Source of the DNA: Olsenella_K absiana | GTDB taxonomy: Bacteria > Actinomycetota > Coriobacteriia > Coriobacteriales > Atopobiaceae | Length of the DNA stretch: 64,000 bases | Assembly (NCBI RefSeq): GCF_036408855.1 | Contig: NZ_JAZGJQ010000006.1 | Span: forward strand, 1-64,000 | Direction of reading: 5' to 3' | Shown here: one piece after another, positions 34,048-46,403 of the stretch | Layout of the letters: each line of letters begins with the position of its first letter | Position numbering within the stretch: position 1 is the stretch's first letter | Made by a program: the position numbers and the translations under genes | Notes under the pieces: generated by a model | What the model was told of the DNA's origin: nothing | What the model saw: the letters and a program-made list of their open reading frames with translations, nothing else | The model's database searches: none

Positions 34048-34065
34048 CGAGGCCCCACGCCCGCG

Positions 34066-34446
34066 CTACTCCCCCGTGAGCTCGCGGAAGAAGCAGCTCC
34101 TGTGGCCCGTGTGGCAGGCGGGGCCGGGGGAGTCGACCTCGTAGACGAGGGTGTCGGCGTCGCAGTCCACGAGGACGCGCTCGACGCGCTGCACGTTGCC
34201 GCTGGTGGCGCCCTTGTTCCACAGCTCCTTGCGGGAGCGCGACCAGAACCAGCTCGTCTGGGTCGAGAAGGTCAGGCGGATCGCCTCCTCGTTCGCCCAG
34301 GCGACCATCAGCACCTCGCCCGAGCCCGCCTGCTGGACCACGACGGGGACGAGGCCCCGCTCGTCGTAGCCGATCGCGGCCTCCGCGAGCGCCACCTCGC
34401 CCAGCGCCTCGCCGGCGTAGCTGCCGGCGCCGTCCTTCTCCTCCAT
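34066..34446 (-). CDS. hisI: Phosphoribosyl-AMP cyclohydrolase
   Basis: 126 residues. It opens the purine ring of PR-AMP, step 3 of histidine synthesis. Metal and substrate motifs are present: LMVAWANEEA, TFWSRSRKELWNKG-like segment, DCDADTLVYEVDSPGPACHTGHRSCFF. ATG 34446 has a strong GGGGAGG upstream. It stands apart from the other his genes, split off by a plus-strand gene. The usual HisE partner is neither fused nor adjacent. Confidence 0.93.
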   Translation of the reverse strand: MEEKDGAGSYAGEALGEVALAEAAIGYDERGLVPVVVQQAGSGEVLMVAWANEEAIRLTFSTQTSWFWSRSRKELWNKGATSGNVQRVERVLVDCDADTLVYEVDSPGPACHTGHRSCFFRELTGE

Positions 34447-34695
34447 GGGTCCTCCCCTCCCCGCCGGCCGCACCACCCGGCCGGCCGACGTACCTGCCTC
34501 CTGTTGTCATCTGGCCCCGGGACGCCCGAGGCACGCCCGGGACACGGCCAGGGACACGCCCGGGCACGGCCCCAGAGTAGCCCATCCGAGGGGCCCTGGG
34601 CGAGCGGTGGGCGCCGCTCTCCGAATACGTGGTTTGCGCGATCGCCCGCATGGATAAACCCTTTGATATTCGTCGGTTCGGCGGTTGGGGTGGCC

Positions 34696-35583
34696 ATGTC
34701 AGTCAGCGCGGATTCCATCGGACGGCGGCCCGCGGGGGTCGCGGGCGGGCGCACGGGCGCGGCGCCGTCACCGAGGCTCGCCTTCGAGGACGAGCCCTGC
34801 CCGGGGGCGTCCTGGGACGACCTCGACGGCGAGCTGCTCGAGACCTGCCGCGAGGCCCTCGGCTACCGTGGCTCCAACGAGGGGTACCTCGCAGTGGCCG
34901 GCTACCTCAGGAACGACGCGCTGACCAACGGCGCCGTCATCATGTTCGCACGAAGCCCGAACCTCCTCCTCCCCTGCGCGCGCGTGCACGTCGGCAAGTT
35001 CTCCGCGGTGTCTGCGGGCGAGGAGCCCATCTGCATCCGCGACCTCATCCTCGACGGGCCGCTGCCCATCCTCATCAGCCTGGCGGAGGAGACCGTCGCG
35101 GAGCTCACCGGTCACGTGACCTTCCTCGACACGGACGGCAGGCTCAGGCAGATCAGGGACTACCCCCGCCAGACGTGGGTGGACGGGCTCATCGGGGCGC
35201 TCATGCACCGCTCCTACCGCAGCTCGAGCTACGTGCACATCACGATCTTCAACGACCGCATGCAGATCGTCTCCCCGGGCACGCCCACCCGCGAGGAGGA
35301 CGGCAGCAGCACCACGACGCGCACCTCCCTCATGGAGAGCCGCAACCCGCGCATCAGCCACACCCTCGCCGCCCTCGGCATCTCGCGCGAGTCCGTCGAG
35401 CGCGACTCCACCCTCTTCGACCACGTCACGAGCCTCGAGCACCCCGTCTTCGACGAGCTCGACGTGCTCGACGGCCAGTCCGTGAGGCTCACCATCAAGA
35501 GCAACATCGGGGCCTGGGACCAGCTCCTCAAGGAGAACGCGGTCGACGGCAGGATGCTCCTCTCGCCCATCTACTCGGTCTAG
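34696..35583 (+). CDS. HATPase_c_4-domain protein without AlbA/Schlafen domain
   Basis: 295 residues. The middle and end match the family in which an AlbA_2 (Schlafen-like) domain precedes an ATPase-like HATPase_c_4 domain: LTNGAVIMFARSPN, ALMHRSYRSSSYVHITIFNDRMQIVSPG and SRNPRISHTLAALGI. The AlbA_2 domain that should precede LTNGAV is absent; the first 50 residues are low complexity and polar. The C-terminal winged helix is also not visible. The whole protein is shorter than the usual 400-480 residues. The function is unknown. The gene lies on the plus strand between hisF and hisI, so it interrupts the his gene series. ATG 34696 follows GGGGTGG. Confidence 0.72.
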   Translation: MSVSADSIGRRPAGVAGGRTGAAPSPRLAFEDEPCPGASWDDLDGELLETCREALGYRGSNEGYLAVAGYLRNDALTNGAVIMFARSPNLLLPCARVHVGKFSAVSAGEEPICIRDLILDGPLPILISLAEETVAELTGHVTFLDTDGRLRQIRDYPRQTWVDGLIGALMHRSYRSSSYVHITIFNDRMQIVSPGTPTREEDGSSTTTRTSLMESRNPRISHTLAALGISRESVERDSTLFDHVTSLEHPVFDELDVLDGQSVRLTIKSNIGAWDQLLKENAVDGRMLLSPIYSV

Positions 35584-35607
35584 GGGGCGCAGCAAGCGCC
35601 TCGGCAG

Positions 35608-35649
35608 CCGGGCGCGGGCCGCGCAAGTGGCCGGTCGGGTCGCGCCCGG
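35608..35649. terminator. Bidirectional hairpin between HATPase_c_4 gene and hisF
   Basis: CCGGGCGCG (35608-35616) pairs with CGCGCCCGG (35641-35649), with inner GGCC/GGCC pairing. It lies between two convergent genes and could stop both. No T-tract. Confidence 0.5.
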
Positions 35650-35658
35650 AAGGCCCGA

Positions 35659-36426
<768 letters not shown>

Positions 36427-36428
36427 GG

Positions 36429-37190
36429 CTAGCTCCTCGCCCCCCGCTCGCCCGGGCCCGCGGCGGCCGCGAGCGCATCCTCGAGCGTGAATCCTCCCTC
36501 GTAGAGGGCCCTTCCGGTAATGGCGCCCTCGATGGTCCCCGGGCCCGCCGCCGCGAGCCGCTCGATGTCCGCGAGGCTCGCGATGCCGCCCGAGGCGACG
36601 ACCGGGAAGCCAGCGGCCGCGGCGACCCTCCGGTAGGCCTCGACGTCGATGCCGCACTGCATCCCGTCTCGGGCTATGTCCGTGAAGACGAGGTGCCTGA
36701 AGCCAATGCCCGCAAGCCTCGAGACGAGCTCCTCGACCGAGAGGCCCTCCCCCTCGCGCCAGCCGTTGACCCTGACCATGCCGTCCCTGGCGGCGACGTC
36801 CGCCACGACCAGTTCCGGGAAGCGCCCGGCCGCCTCGGCAGCGAAGGCGGGGTCGCGCACGAGGGCCGTGCCGATCGCGACGCGGCTCGCGCCGGCCTCC
36901 GCCAGCCGCTCCACCGCGCCGATCGAGCGCACGCCGCCGCCCGCGTCGACCTTGATCCCCCCGACCTCGCAGATCGAGCGGATGGCCCGGGCGTTTCTCG
37001 CCCGGGCGTCCTCGTCCTCCTCGAAGGCCGCGGAGAGGTCCACCACGTGAACCCAGGCGGCACCGCGCCTCCTGAAGTCGCGCGCGACGGCGGCCGGGTC
37101 GTCCGAGTAGACCTTCATGCGGGACCTCTCGCCCCGCTCGAGCCTCACGACCTGGCCGGCTACGAGGTCTATGGCGGGAAACAGGATCAT
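36429..37190 (-). CDS. hisA: Phosphoribosylformimino-AICAR-P isomerase
   Basis: 253 residues. The barrel opens with FPAIDLVAGQVVRL (catalytic Asp8), with a second Asp in FTDIARDGM. It isomerises ProFAR to PRFAR. The ATG overlaps the hisH stop as ATGA, which suggests coupled translation. Confidence 0.95.
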   Translation of the reverse strand: MILFPAIDLVAGQVVRLERGERSRMKVYSDDPAAVARDFRRRGAAWVHVVDLSAAFEEDEDARARNARAIRSICEVGGIKVDAGGGVRSIGAVERLAEAGASRVAIGTALVRDPAFAAEAAGRFPELVVADVAARDGMVRVNGWREGEGLSVEELVSRLAGIGFRHLVFTDIARDGMQCGIDVEAYRRVAAAAGFPVVASGGIASLADIERLAAAGPGTIEGAITGRALYEGGFTLEDALAAAAGPGERGARS

Positions 37191-37870
37191 GCCACCCCTC
37201 CTCGCTCGACGATCCCGACGAAGTTGCGCAGGATGGCGAGGCCGGTGCGCGAGGACTTCTCGGGATGGAACTGGACGCCGAGGACGTTGTCGCGCCAGAC
37301 CCCCGACGCGAAGCTGCGCGTGTAGTGGGTGCGCGTCGCCACGATGGCGGGGTCCACGTCGTCGGAGACCGCGTAGGAGTGCGTGAAGTAGACGTTGGCG
37401 CCCTCGGCGACCCCCGCGAGCAGCGGGCAGGAGCGGCCGTGCTCGGTCAGGTGGATCTGGTCCCACCCGACGTGGGGTACCTTGAGCCGCTCGGAGGAGA
37501 GCCTCGTGACGGAGCCGGCAAGCACGCCCAGCCCCTCGGCCCACGCGTCCTCCGCCGCGTGCTCGTGCGTGCGCTCGTCGCCGCGCTCGAAAAGCACGTG
37601 GAGGCCGAGGCAGATGCCCAGGAAGGGCACGCCGCGCGCGACGCCGCCTAGGATGGCGTCGGCCTCGCCGGACGCGCGGAGGTAGTCCATCGCGTCCTCG
37701 AAGGCGCCGACGCCCGGCACCACCACGGCGTCCGCCGCGGCTATCGCCGCCGGGTCGTCGACGACGCTCGCGTCGCCGCCCGCCTCCGTGACGGAGCGCA
37801 GGACGCTCGACAGGTTGCCCTTGTGGTAGTCGACGATTGCGATCCTCCTCGCGCGCGCGGGCGCCGCCAT
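37187..37870 (-). CDS. hisH: Imidazole glycerol phosphate synthase, glutamine amidotransferase subunit
   Basis: 227 residues. Class I glutaminase with Cys87 in GICLGLHVLF and the His/Glu pair in FHPEKS. It passes ammonia to HisF. ATG 37870 is chosen because AGGGGG lies about 10 bases upstream; a GTG one codon earlier is possible. The start overlaps the hisB stop (TGATG). Confidence 0.95.
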   Translation of the reverse strand: MAAPARARRIAIVDYHKGNLSSVLRSVTEAGGDASVVDDPAAIAAADAVVVPGVGAFEDAMDYLRASGEADAILGGVARGVPFLGICLGLHVLFERGDERTHEHAAEDAWAEGLGVLAGSVTRLSSERLKVPHVGWDQIHLTEHGRSCPLLAGVAEGANVYFTHSYAVSDDVDPAIVATRTHYTRSFASGVWRDNVLGVQFHPEKSSRTGLAILRNFVGIVERGGVA

Positions 37871-38457
37871 CACAGGACCCCCTTCGTGGACGGGACGCCG
37901 ACGACGCGCGGGTCGCGCTCGACGGCGACGCGGAGCGCCCTGGCGCAGGACTTGAAGGTCGCCTCGATGATGTGGTGGGCGTTGGTGCCCGCGAGCTTGC
38001 GCAGGTGCAGCGTGAGGCCTGCCTGGCGGGCGAAGCCCACGAAGAACTCCTGCGCGAGCTCGCAGTCGAAGGTCCCCACCTTGTCCGGGCCGATCTCCAC
38101 GTCCCAGAAGAGCTCGCCGCGACCCGAGACGTCGACGGCGGCGAGCACGAGGGCCTCGTCGAGCGGCACGGCGACGTCCCCGAACCTCCTGATGCCGCTC
38201 CGGTCGCCCAGGGCCTCGGCGACCGCCTGCCCGAGCACGATGCCCGTGTCCTCGACGGTGTGGTGGTCGTCGACCCAGGTGTCGCCCTTCGCGTGCACGC
38301 TGAGGTCCATCAGCGAATGGCGGCCGAGGGCGTTGAGCATGTGGTCGAAGAAGCCCACCCCCGTCTGGACGTCGCAGGCGCCCGTGCCGTCGAGGTCGAG
38401 CGCGACCTCTATGTCCGTCTCCCCGGTCCTCCTCGAGACCGTTGCGCTCCTACCCAT
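37870..38457 (-). CDS. hisB: Imidazoleglycerol-phosphate dehydratase
   Basis: 195 residues, the monofunctional form. Metal ligands lie in DHHTVEDTGI and in NAHHIIEATFKS, with a further His in FFDHML. It removes water from IGP. Its start lies inside the end of hisC (8-base overlap). Confidence 0.96.
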   Translation of the reverse strand: MGRSATVSRRTGETDIEVALDLDGTGACDVQTGVGFFDHMLNALGRHSLMDLSVHAKGDTWVDDHHTVEDTGIVLGQAVAEALGDRSGIRRFGDVAVPLDEALVLAAVDVSGRGELFWDVEIGPDKVGTFDCELAQEFFVGFARQAGLTLHLRKLAGTNAHHIIEATFKSCARALRVAVERDPRVVGVPSTKGVL

Positions 38458-39556
38458 TGCGCACCTCCTTGGTGAGCCTCGCGAGCTGCGAGGCGACGCG
38501 GTCGTTCTCCTCGGGCGTGCCGACGGTCACCCTGAGGCACCCCTCCAGCCCCGGCGTGGACGAGAAGTCCCTGACGAGGATCGAGCACTCGTCGCGCAGG
38601 GCGAGCCAGACCTCGTGGGCGCGAGGCACCCTGACGCAGAGGAAGTTGGAGCTGCTCGGCCACACCCTGACCCCCTGTCCCGAGAGGGCGGAGAGGGCCG
38701 CGCTCAGCCGCTCGCGCTCCGAGACGATCTTGGCGATCGTCGGCGCGAAGGCGTCGCGGTCGTCCAGGATGGTGCAGGCCGCCGCCTGGACCAGGGAGTC
38801 CACCGTATAGGGCTGCCTCACCGCGGCGAGCGCCCCGACCACGGAGGGATCGGCGAGCACGTAGCCGAGCCGGCCGCCCGCGAAGGCGAAGGCCTTCGAG
38901 AGGGTGTGGAGCACGACGAGGTTGGGGTGGGTCGCGAGGAGCGGCTCTGCGCTCGCGCCCGCGGGAGCGAACTCTCCGTACGCCTCGTCGGCCAGCACGA
39001 TCCCCGGGCAGGCCTCGCAGACCCTCGCGACGTCACCGGGGGCCATCACGTCGCCCGTAGGGTTGTTCGGCGAGCAGATCACCACGATGCTCGCCGTGCG
39101 GGCCGCCTCGACGAGGGCGTCCACGTCGGGCAGCAGCGTCTCGGCATCGCGCGGGACGTCCACCACCTCGGTCTCGACGAGCTCGGCGTACAGGCGGTAG
39201 ACCGAGAAGGTCGGCGGGCAGTTGACGAGCACGTGCCCCCTCCCGCCGAACGCGAGGAAGAGGTTGAAGATCAGCTCGTCGCCGCCGTTGCCGACGCACA
39301 CCGACTCCGGGCGGACGCCGTGCCAGCGAGCGACCCTCTCCCTCACGCCGTCGGCGAGCGGGGCGGGGTAGCGGTTCACGCAGACCTCCGCCAGGGCGGC
39401 CTGGACCCTCTCGCGCACCTCGGGCGGCATGCCGTAGGTGTTCTCGTTGGCGCTGAGGTTCACCTCGACGGGCGAGAAGCCCGGGTCGTAGGGCTCGAGG
39501 GCCGCCGCCGAGGGGCGCATGAGGGCCCGGACGGGCGCGGATATCGATATCGCCAT
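38450..39556 (-). CDS. hisC: Histidinol-phosphate aminotransferase
   Basis: 368 residues, PLP fold type I. The PLP Lys is in TLSKAFAFAGGRLGY. SPNNPTG and LADEAYGEF are the other cofactor motifs. It converts imidazole acetol phosphate to histidinol phosphate. ATG 39556 follows hisD by 10 bases. Confidence 0.96.
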   Translation of the reverse strand: MAISISAPVRALMRPSAAALEPYDPGFSPVEVNLSANENTYGMPPEVRERVQAALAEVCVNRYPAPLADGVRERVARWHGVRPESVCVGNGGDELIFNLFLAFGGRGHVLVNCPPTFSVYRLYAELVETEVVDVPRDAETLLPDVDALVEAARTASIVVICSPNNPTGDVMAPGDVARVCEACPGIVLADEAYGEFAPAGASAEPLLATHPNLVVLHTLSKAFAFAGGRLGYVLADPSVVGALAAVRQPYTVDSLVQAAACTILDDRDAFAPTIAKIVSERERLSAALSALSGQGVRVWPSSSNFLCVRVPRAHEVWLALRDECSILVRDFSSTPGLEGCLRVTVGTPEENDRVASQLARLTKEVRNG

Positions 39557-39566
39557 GGCGGCTCCC

Positions 39567-40964
39567 CTACCTCACCTTGAAGTCGAGCCTGGGCGTGCCG
39601 GGCGCCTCGAGCGCCTGCGGCCAGGCCGTGCGCGTCGCGTCCTCGCAGGCGGCCACGGGGTCGTCGAAGCGCTCGGCTCCCTCCTCGACGAGCCTCCTGC
39701 GCAGGCCCACGGAGAGCGCGTGCGCCCAGAGGCCCTCGCCCTGGGCGAGCGTCTGCGCGGCGGGCGCGTCGGCGGCGAGCCCGGCGGGAGAGTAGCTGAT
39801 CACGCTCGAGCGCTTCACGAAGTCGTAGACGCCGAGGGGGTTCGAGAAGGCCGCGGTGCCGCCGGTCGGCAGGGTGTGGTTGGGGCCGGCGACGTAGTCG
39901 CCCAGGGGTTCGGAGCTCCAGGGGCCGACGAAGATGGCGCCGGCGTTCTCGATGGAGCCGAGCACGTCGAAGGCGTTCGCCGTGTGGAGCTCCAGGTGCT
40001 CGGGGGCGACGACGTTCACCGCGTCCACGGCGCGCTCGAGGTCCTCCGCCACGACGACGACGCCGTGCTCCAGCGACGCCCTCGTGATCTCCTCGCGCGG
40101 GCTCTGCGAGACGAGGCGCTCCGTGGCCTCCTCCACCCGCGCGGGGAGCGCGGGGTCGCAGGTGACGAGGTAGCAGGTGGCCATGGGGTCGTGCTCCGCC
40201 TGGGCCATGAGGTCGGCCGCGACGACGACGGGGTCGGCCGTGGAGTCGGCGAGGACGCAGACCTCGGAGGGGCCGGCCACCATGTCGATCCCCACGTCGC
40301 CCGAGACGTAGCGCTTGGCGGCCGCGACGTAGGCGTTGCCGGGGCCCACGATCTTCACGACCTTGGGGATCGACTCGGTCCCATACGCCGCCGCGGCGAT
40401 CGCCTGCGCGCCGCCCACGGCGTAGACCTCGTCCACGCCGGCGACCGCGGCGGCGGCGAGCGTGTAGGCGGACAGCGAGCCGTCGCGCTGCGGCGGGGTG
40501 AGCATGATGACGCGCCCGACGCCGGCGACCTTGGCGGGGATCGTGTCCATGAGCACGGTCGAGGGGTACTGGGCGCGCCCGCCCGGGACGTAGACGGCGA
40601 CGCTCGGGACGGGCGTCACCTTGACACCGAGGATGGTGCCGTCGGGCTTGGCGGAAAACCAGCTCTGCTCCACCTCGCGCTCGTGGAAGTCGCGGATCTG
40701 GTCGTAGGCGCGCCTCAGCGCGGAGACGAACTCCGGGTCCACCATGTCGAGGGCGCCGCGGACGACCTCGTCGTCCACGCGGAAGTCCTCGGGGCACGCG
40801 CCGTCGAACTTGGTGCAGTACGCGCGCAGCGCCTCGTCGCCCCTCTCCCTGACGTCGTCCACGATGGCCTTCGCGGACTCCATGACGCTCTCGGGGAGCG
40901 CCCCCTTGCGCTCCAGGTCCTCGTTGGTGAGGGCGCGGTCGCCCCTCAGCTCTATGGTCCTCAT
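39567..40964 (-). CDS. hisD: Histidinol dehydrogenase
   Basis: 465 residues, zinc- and NAD-dependent; performs the last two oxidations to histidine. Motifs TPVPSVAVYVPGGRAQYPSTV-type segment, GPGNAYVAAAK, AGPSEVCVLAD and the PTGGTAAFSNPLGVYDF-type segment near the end are present. ATG 40964 with GAGGGG 7 bases upstream is preferred over the TTG two codons earlier. It starts 25 bases after the hisZ-hisG fusion stops. Confidence 0.96.
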   Translation of the reverse strand: MRTIELRGDRALTNEDLERKGALPESVMESAKAIVDDVRERGDEALRAYCTKFDGACPEDFRVDDEVVRGALDMVDPEFVSALRRAYDQIRDFHEREVEQSWFSAKPDGTILGVKVTPVPSVAVYVPGGRAQYPSTVLMDTIPAKVAGVGRVIMLTPPQRDGSLSAYTLAAAAVAGVDEVYAVGGAQAIAAAAYGTESIPKVVKIVGPGNAYVAAAKRYVSGDVGIDMVAGPSEVCVLADSTADPVVVAADLMAQAEHDPMATCYLVTCDPALPARVEEATERLVSQSPREEITRASLEHGVVVVAEDLERAVDAVNVVAPEHLELHTANAFDVLGSIENAGAIFVGPWSSEPLGDYVAGPNHTLPTGGTAAFSNPLGVYDFVKRSSVISYSPAGLAADAPAAQTLAQGEGLWAHALSVGLRRRLVEEGAERFDDPVAACEDATRTAWPQALEAPGTPRLDFKVR

Positions 40965-40989
40965 CGGCAACCCCTCGCTTTCCTTGTCG

Positions 40990-42651
40990 TTACCTGCCTG
41001 AGACGGCCTCGGCGAGGCGCGCGGCGAGCGCGCGGATGCGCGCGTCGCAGCGGTACGCCGCCGGGCCCGCGAAGAAGCGGGCCGTGCACTCGAGCACGTC
41101 GTCGACGACCACGAGGTCGTTCTCGCGCAGCGTCGTGCCCGTGGCCGTGATGTCCACGATCCGGTCGGTCATGCCCACGATCGGGCCGAGCTCGATGTTG
41201 CCGTGCAGCTGCACGATGTCCACCTGCTGGCCGATGCGGTCGTAGTACTCCTGGGTGATCCGCGGGTACTTGGTGGCGACGCGGATGGTGCCGCGCCAGG
41301 CGTAGTCGCGCTCCGCCTTGCCCCTCGTGGCCGCCGGCTCCGCGACGACGAAGCGGCAGCCGCCGTACGCGAGGTCCACGAGCTGCAGCAGGTCTATGCC
41401 CGCCTCGATGAGCGAGTCCCTGCCGCAGATGCCGCAGTCGGCGCCGCCGTAGCCCACGAAGGCGGGGGCGTCCTGCGCCCTCACGATCACGTAGTCGACG
41501 CCCTCCTCGTGCACGATGAGCTTGCGGCCCGGGTCGCGCAGGCCCTCGACGGGCAGGCCCGCCCGCTCGAGCAGGGCGACCGTGTCCGGGAAGAGCGACC
41601 CCTTGGGGATCGCGATGCGCAGGGGACGCTCGGCGACGCGCACGCCCGGCGTGACGACGCCCGACCCTCCCTGCTCGCCGAGCACCTCCTGCAGCCTCTC
41701 GAGGCTCATCGCGAAGCCGCAGGCCGCCACCCCCTCGCAGCCGAGGTGGTCGAGGACGGCGTCGTAGCGACCGCCCGAGGCGAGGGAGGCCGCGATGCCC
41801 TCCGCGTAGCCCTTGAAGATGATGCCCGTGTAATAGTCGAAGGAGTTTATGATCGAGAAGTCGAAGCGGAGCCTCCCCTGCCCCACGAGGACCGAGCAGC
41901 TCGAGACGAGCTGGCGGAGCTCCTCGGTGCCACGCTCGCGCGCCTCGACGCCGGCCGCCCCCAGGAGCTCGTCGATGCGGTCGATGACCGCGACGTCGCC
42001 GTTCAGGCGCGGCACCTCGTGCAGGGCGCGCCTCTGAGCGTCCGTGAGCCCCTCCGTGGCGTCCACGTACTCGTCGAGGGTGACGAGGTCGGACTCGTGG
42101 ACGTAGCCGAGCACGCGCCCGGAGAACTCGTCGGAGACGTCGCAGGCGGACAGCAGCGAGGTCAGCGGGCAGACCGACCCGCAGACGATCCGCCAGTCGG
42201 GGACGTTCAGCCGGGAGAGGACCTCGGCGAGGAGCTGGACCACCTCGGGCTCCGAGCTCTGGCCGCAGCCGCCCACGAGCTCGACGCCGAGCTGGGTGAA
42301 CTGGCGCGGCTGCCCCTTGAGCGAGGGCTCCTCGCGCACCACGGGAGCGGCGTACCTGAAGCGGCAGGGCAGCTCGTCGCGCGAGACCCTCGATGCCACC
42401 AGGCGCGCGATGGGCAGCGTGAGGTCGGGGCGCAGCACCAGCAGGCTGCCGTCTGAGTCGAAGAGCTGGAAGGGGGTGTCCTGGATCCTTCCGCCCCTCT
42501 CGAGGCAGGCACGGTCCTCGAGCAGGGGGGTCTCGACGGGGAGGTAGCCGTGCTCGGAGAAGCACGACCTCACGACGCCCTCGATCCGCTCGCGGGCGAG
42601 CGCCTCCTCGGGCAGAATGTCTCTGAAGCCTCTCGGTGTTCCTGCGATCAA
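40990..42651 (-). CDS. hisZ-hisG: HisZ-HisG fusion: ATP phosphoribosyltransferase regulatory and catalytic domains
   Basis: 553 residues. Residues 1-330 are HisZ, a class II HisRS paralog (GTPRGFRDILPEEA, SDGSLLVLRPDLT, SGGRYDAVLDHLG). Residues 344-553 are short-form HisG (LRIAIPKGSLFPDTV, DYVIVRAQDAPAFVGYGGAD-type segment, DITATGTTLREN). Short HisG needs HisZ for activity and feedback by histidine; here they are one chain. The start is TTG at 42651 with AGGAGGG six bases upstream, a very good site. It begins the his operon and has two palindromes upstream. Confidence 0.94.
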   Translation of the reverse strand: MIAGTPRGFRDILPEEALARERIEGVVRSCFSEHGYLPVETPLLEDRACLERGGRIQDTPFQLFDSDGSLLVLRPDLTLPIARLVASRVSRDELPCRFRYAAPVVREEPSLKGQPRQFTQLGVELVGGCGQSSEPEVVQLLAEVLSRLNVPDWRIVCGSVCPLTSLLSACDVSDEFSGRVLGYVHESDLVTLDEYVDATEGLTDAQRRALHEVPRLNGDVAVIDRIDELLGAAGVEARERGTEELRQLVSSCSVLVGQGRLRFDFSIINSFDYYTGIIFKGYAEGIAASLASGGRYDAVLDHLGCEGVAACGFAMSLERLQEVLGEQGGSGVVTPGVRVAERPLRIAIPKGSLFPDTVALLERAGLPVEGLRDPGRKLIVHEEGVDYVIVRAQDAPAFVGYGGADCGICGRDSLIEAGIDLLQLVDLAYGGCRFVVAEPAATRGKAERDYAWRGTIRVATKYPRITQEYYDRIGQQVDIVQLHGNIELGPIVGMTDRIVDITATGTTLRENDLVVVDDVLECTARFFAGPAAYRCDARIRALAARLAEAVSGR

Positions 42652-42684
42652 GGTGCTCCCTCCTCCGGCGCTCCATCCTCTGGC

Positions 42685-42702
42685 GCTTTAGCGCACTACA
42701 GC
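42685..42702 (-). promoter_or_regulatory. Palindromic operator candidate 1 upstream of hisZ-hisG
   Basis: GCTTTAGCG CACTACAGC, an imperfect 18-base palindrome 34 bases before the TTG start. It matches the second site in 13 of 18 positions. The half-site consensus is RCTKTAGNG. Confidence 0.55.
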
Positions 42703-42715
42703 GCTCGCGGTCGAT

Positions 42716-42733
42716 ACTTTAGCACAGTAAAGT
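42716..42733 (-). promoter_or_regulatory. Palindromic operator candidate 2 upstream of hisZ-hisG
   Basis: ACTTTA GCACAG TAAAGT, with perfect six-base arms. Its start is 31 bases from that of site 1, three helical turns, so both lie on one face. This is the probable target of a histidine-sensing repressor; a TrpR-family protein is a guess. Confidence 0.6.
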
Positions 42734-42802
42734 GTTGCGCCACCCCGGCCACATCTCCCGTAATGAGCGGGTAACATCCGCCCGGAGCTGGGAGGGAGCA
42801 CC

Positions 42803-43294
42803 CTAGCGCGTGATGTCCGAGAAGCGCGCGCCGATGAACTCCGCCAGGGCGACGGGCGAGAGCTCGAGCGACAGCCCCCTCCTGCCGCCCGAGATGCCGA
42901 TCGTGTCGAAGAGCTGGGCGGTCTCGTCGATGAGGGTCGGGAACTGCTTGCGCATCCCGACGGGGGTGCATCCCCCGCGGACGTAGCCGGTGAGGTCCTC
43001 GAGCTCCTTGGTCGGCAGCATCGAGAGGCTCTTCTCGCCCGCGGCGGCCGCCGCCTTCTTGAAGTCGAGCTCGCAGGCGACGGGGATGCAGCAGACGACG
43101 TGGTCGCCCGAGGGCGCCACGCACACGAGGGTCTTGAACGTGGAGTCCACGTCCTGACCGCTCTCCTCGGCGAGCCTCACGCCGAGCCCGCGAGAGGTGT
43201 CCTCCTCGACCACCTGCCGGTAGGTGTAGGCGACCCCGCCGCGCTCGAGCTCGCGCATCGCGTTGGTCTTCTTGAACTTCTCCTGCTTCGCCAT
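42803..43294 (-). CDS. ybaK: Cys-tRNA(Pro) deacylase, YbaK/EbsC family
   Basis: 163 residues. Family motifs STFKTLVC, VCCIPVACELDFKKAA and GYVRGGCTPVGMRKQFPT are clear. YbaK removes cysteine from mischarged tRNA-Pro. It starts 1 base after uvrA stops and probably shares its message, so it may be made during the SOS response. Confidence 0.92.
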   Translation of the reverse strand: MAKQEKFKKTNAMRELERGGVAYTYRQVVEEDTSRGLGVRLAEESGQDVDSTFKTLVCVAPSGDHVVCCIPVACELDFKKAAAAAGEKSLSMLPTKELEDLTGYVRGGCTPVGMRKQFPTLIDETAQLFDTIGISGGRRGLSLELSPVALAEFIGARFSDITR

Positions 43295-43295
43295 G

Positions 43296-46202
<2,907 letters not shown>

Positions 46203-46282
46203 TCGCGGAATCCGTCCCACCTCGGTCCGGGGCATGCGCCCCATTCTCTGACGGGGACTAGTCTACACGCGCCGCAGGTGGT

Positions 46283-46311
46283 ATGATGTGAGAACACACG
46301 TTCTACATCAA
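46283..46311 (-). promoter_or_regulatory. uvrA promoter with LexA (SOS) box in the spacer
   Basis: Minus strand TTGATG (46306-46311), a 17-base spacer, and CATCAT (46283-46288). The spacer contains GAACGTGTGTTC (46292-46303), an exact match to the Gram-positive LexA core GAAC-N4-GTTC. LexA bound here would block RNA polymerase. Confidence 0.8.
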
Positions 46312-46325
46312 ATGGAACAAGGTGG

Positions 46326-46356
46326 CCCGAGGGCGTTCGCGCGCCTCGGGTAGAAT
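46326..46356 (+). promoter_or_regulatory. Hairpin and -10-like box upstream of mrp
   Basis: CCCGAGG (46326-46332) pairs with CCTCGGG (46344-46350), directly followed by TAGAAT (46351-46356), a good -10, 48 bases before the mrp ATG. The inverted repeat covers the -35 area and may be an operator. Confidence 0.45.
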
Positions 46357-46403
46357 CCAGACGTCATGCACACCGCGCCGAGGGCGCAAGGGAAGGAGAA
46401 CCC

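Noticed and set aside
34102..34695. Upstream extension of the HATPase_c_4 gene
   Set aside because: The frame is open but lies antisense to hisI and has no family sequence; the ATG at 34696 is preceded by a G-rich site.
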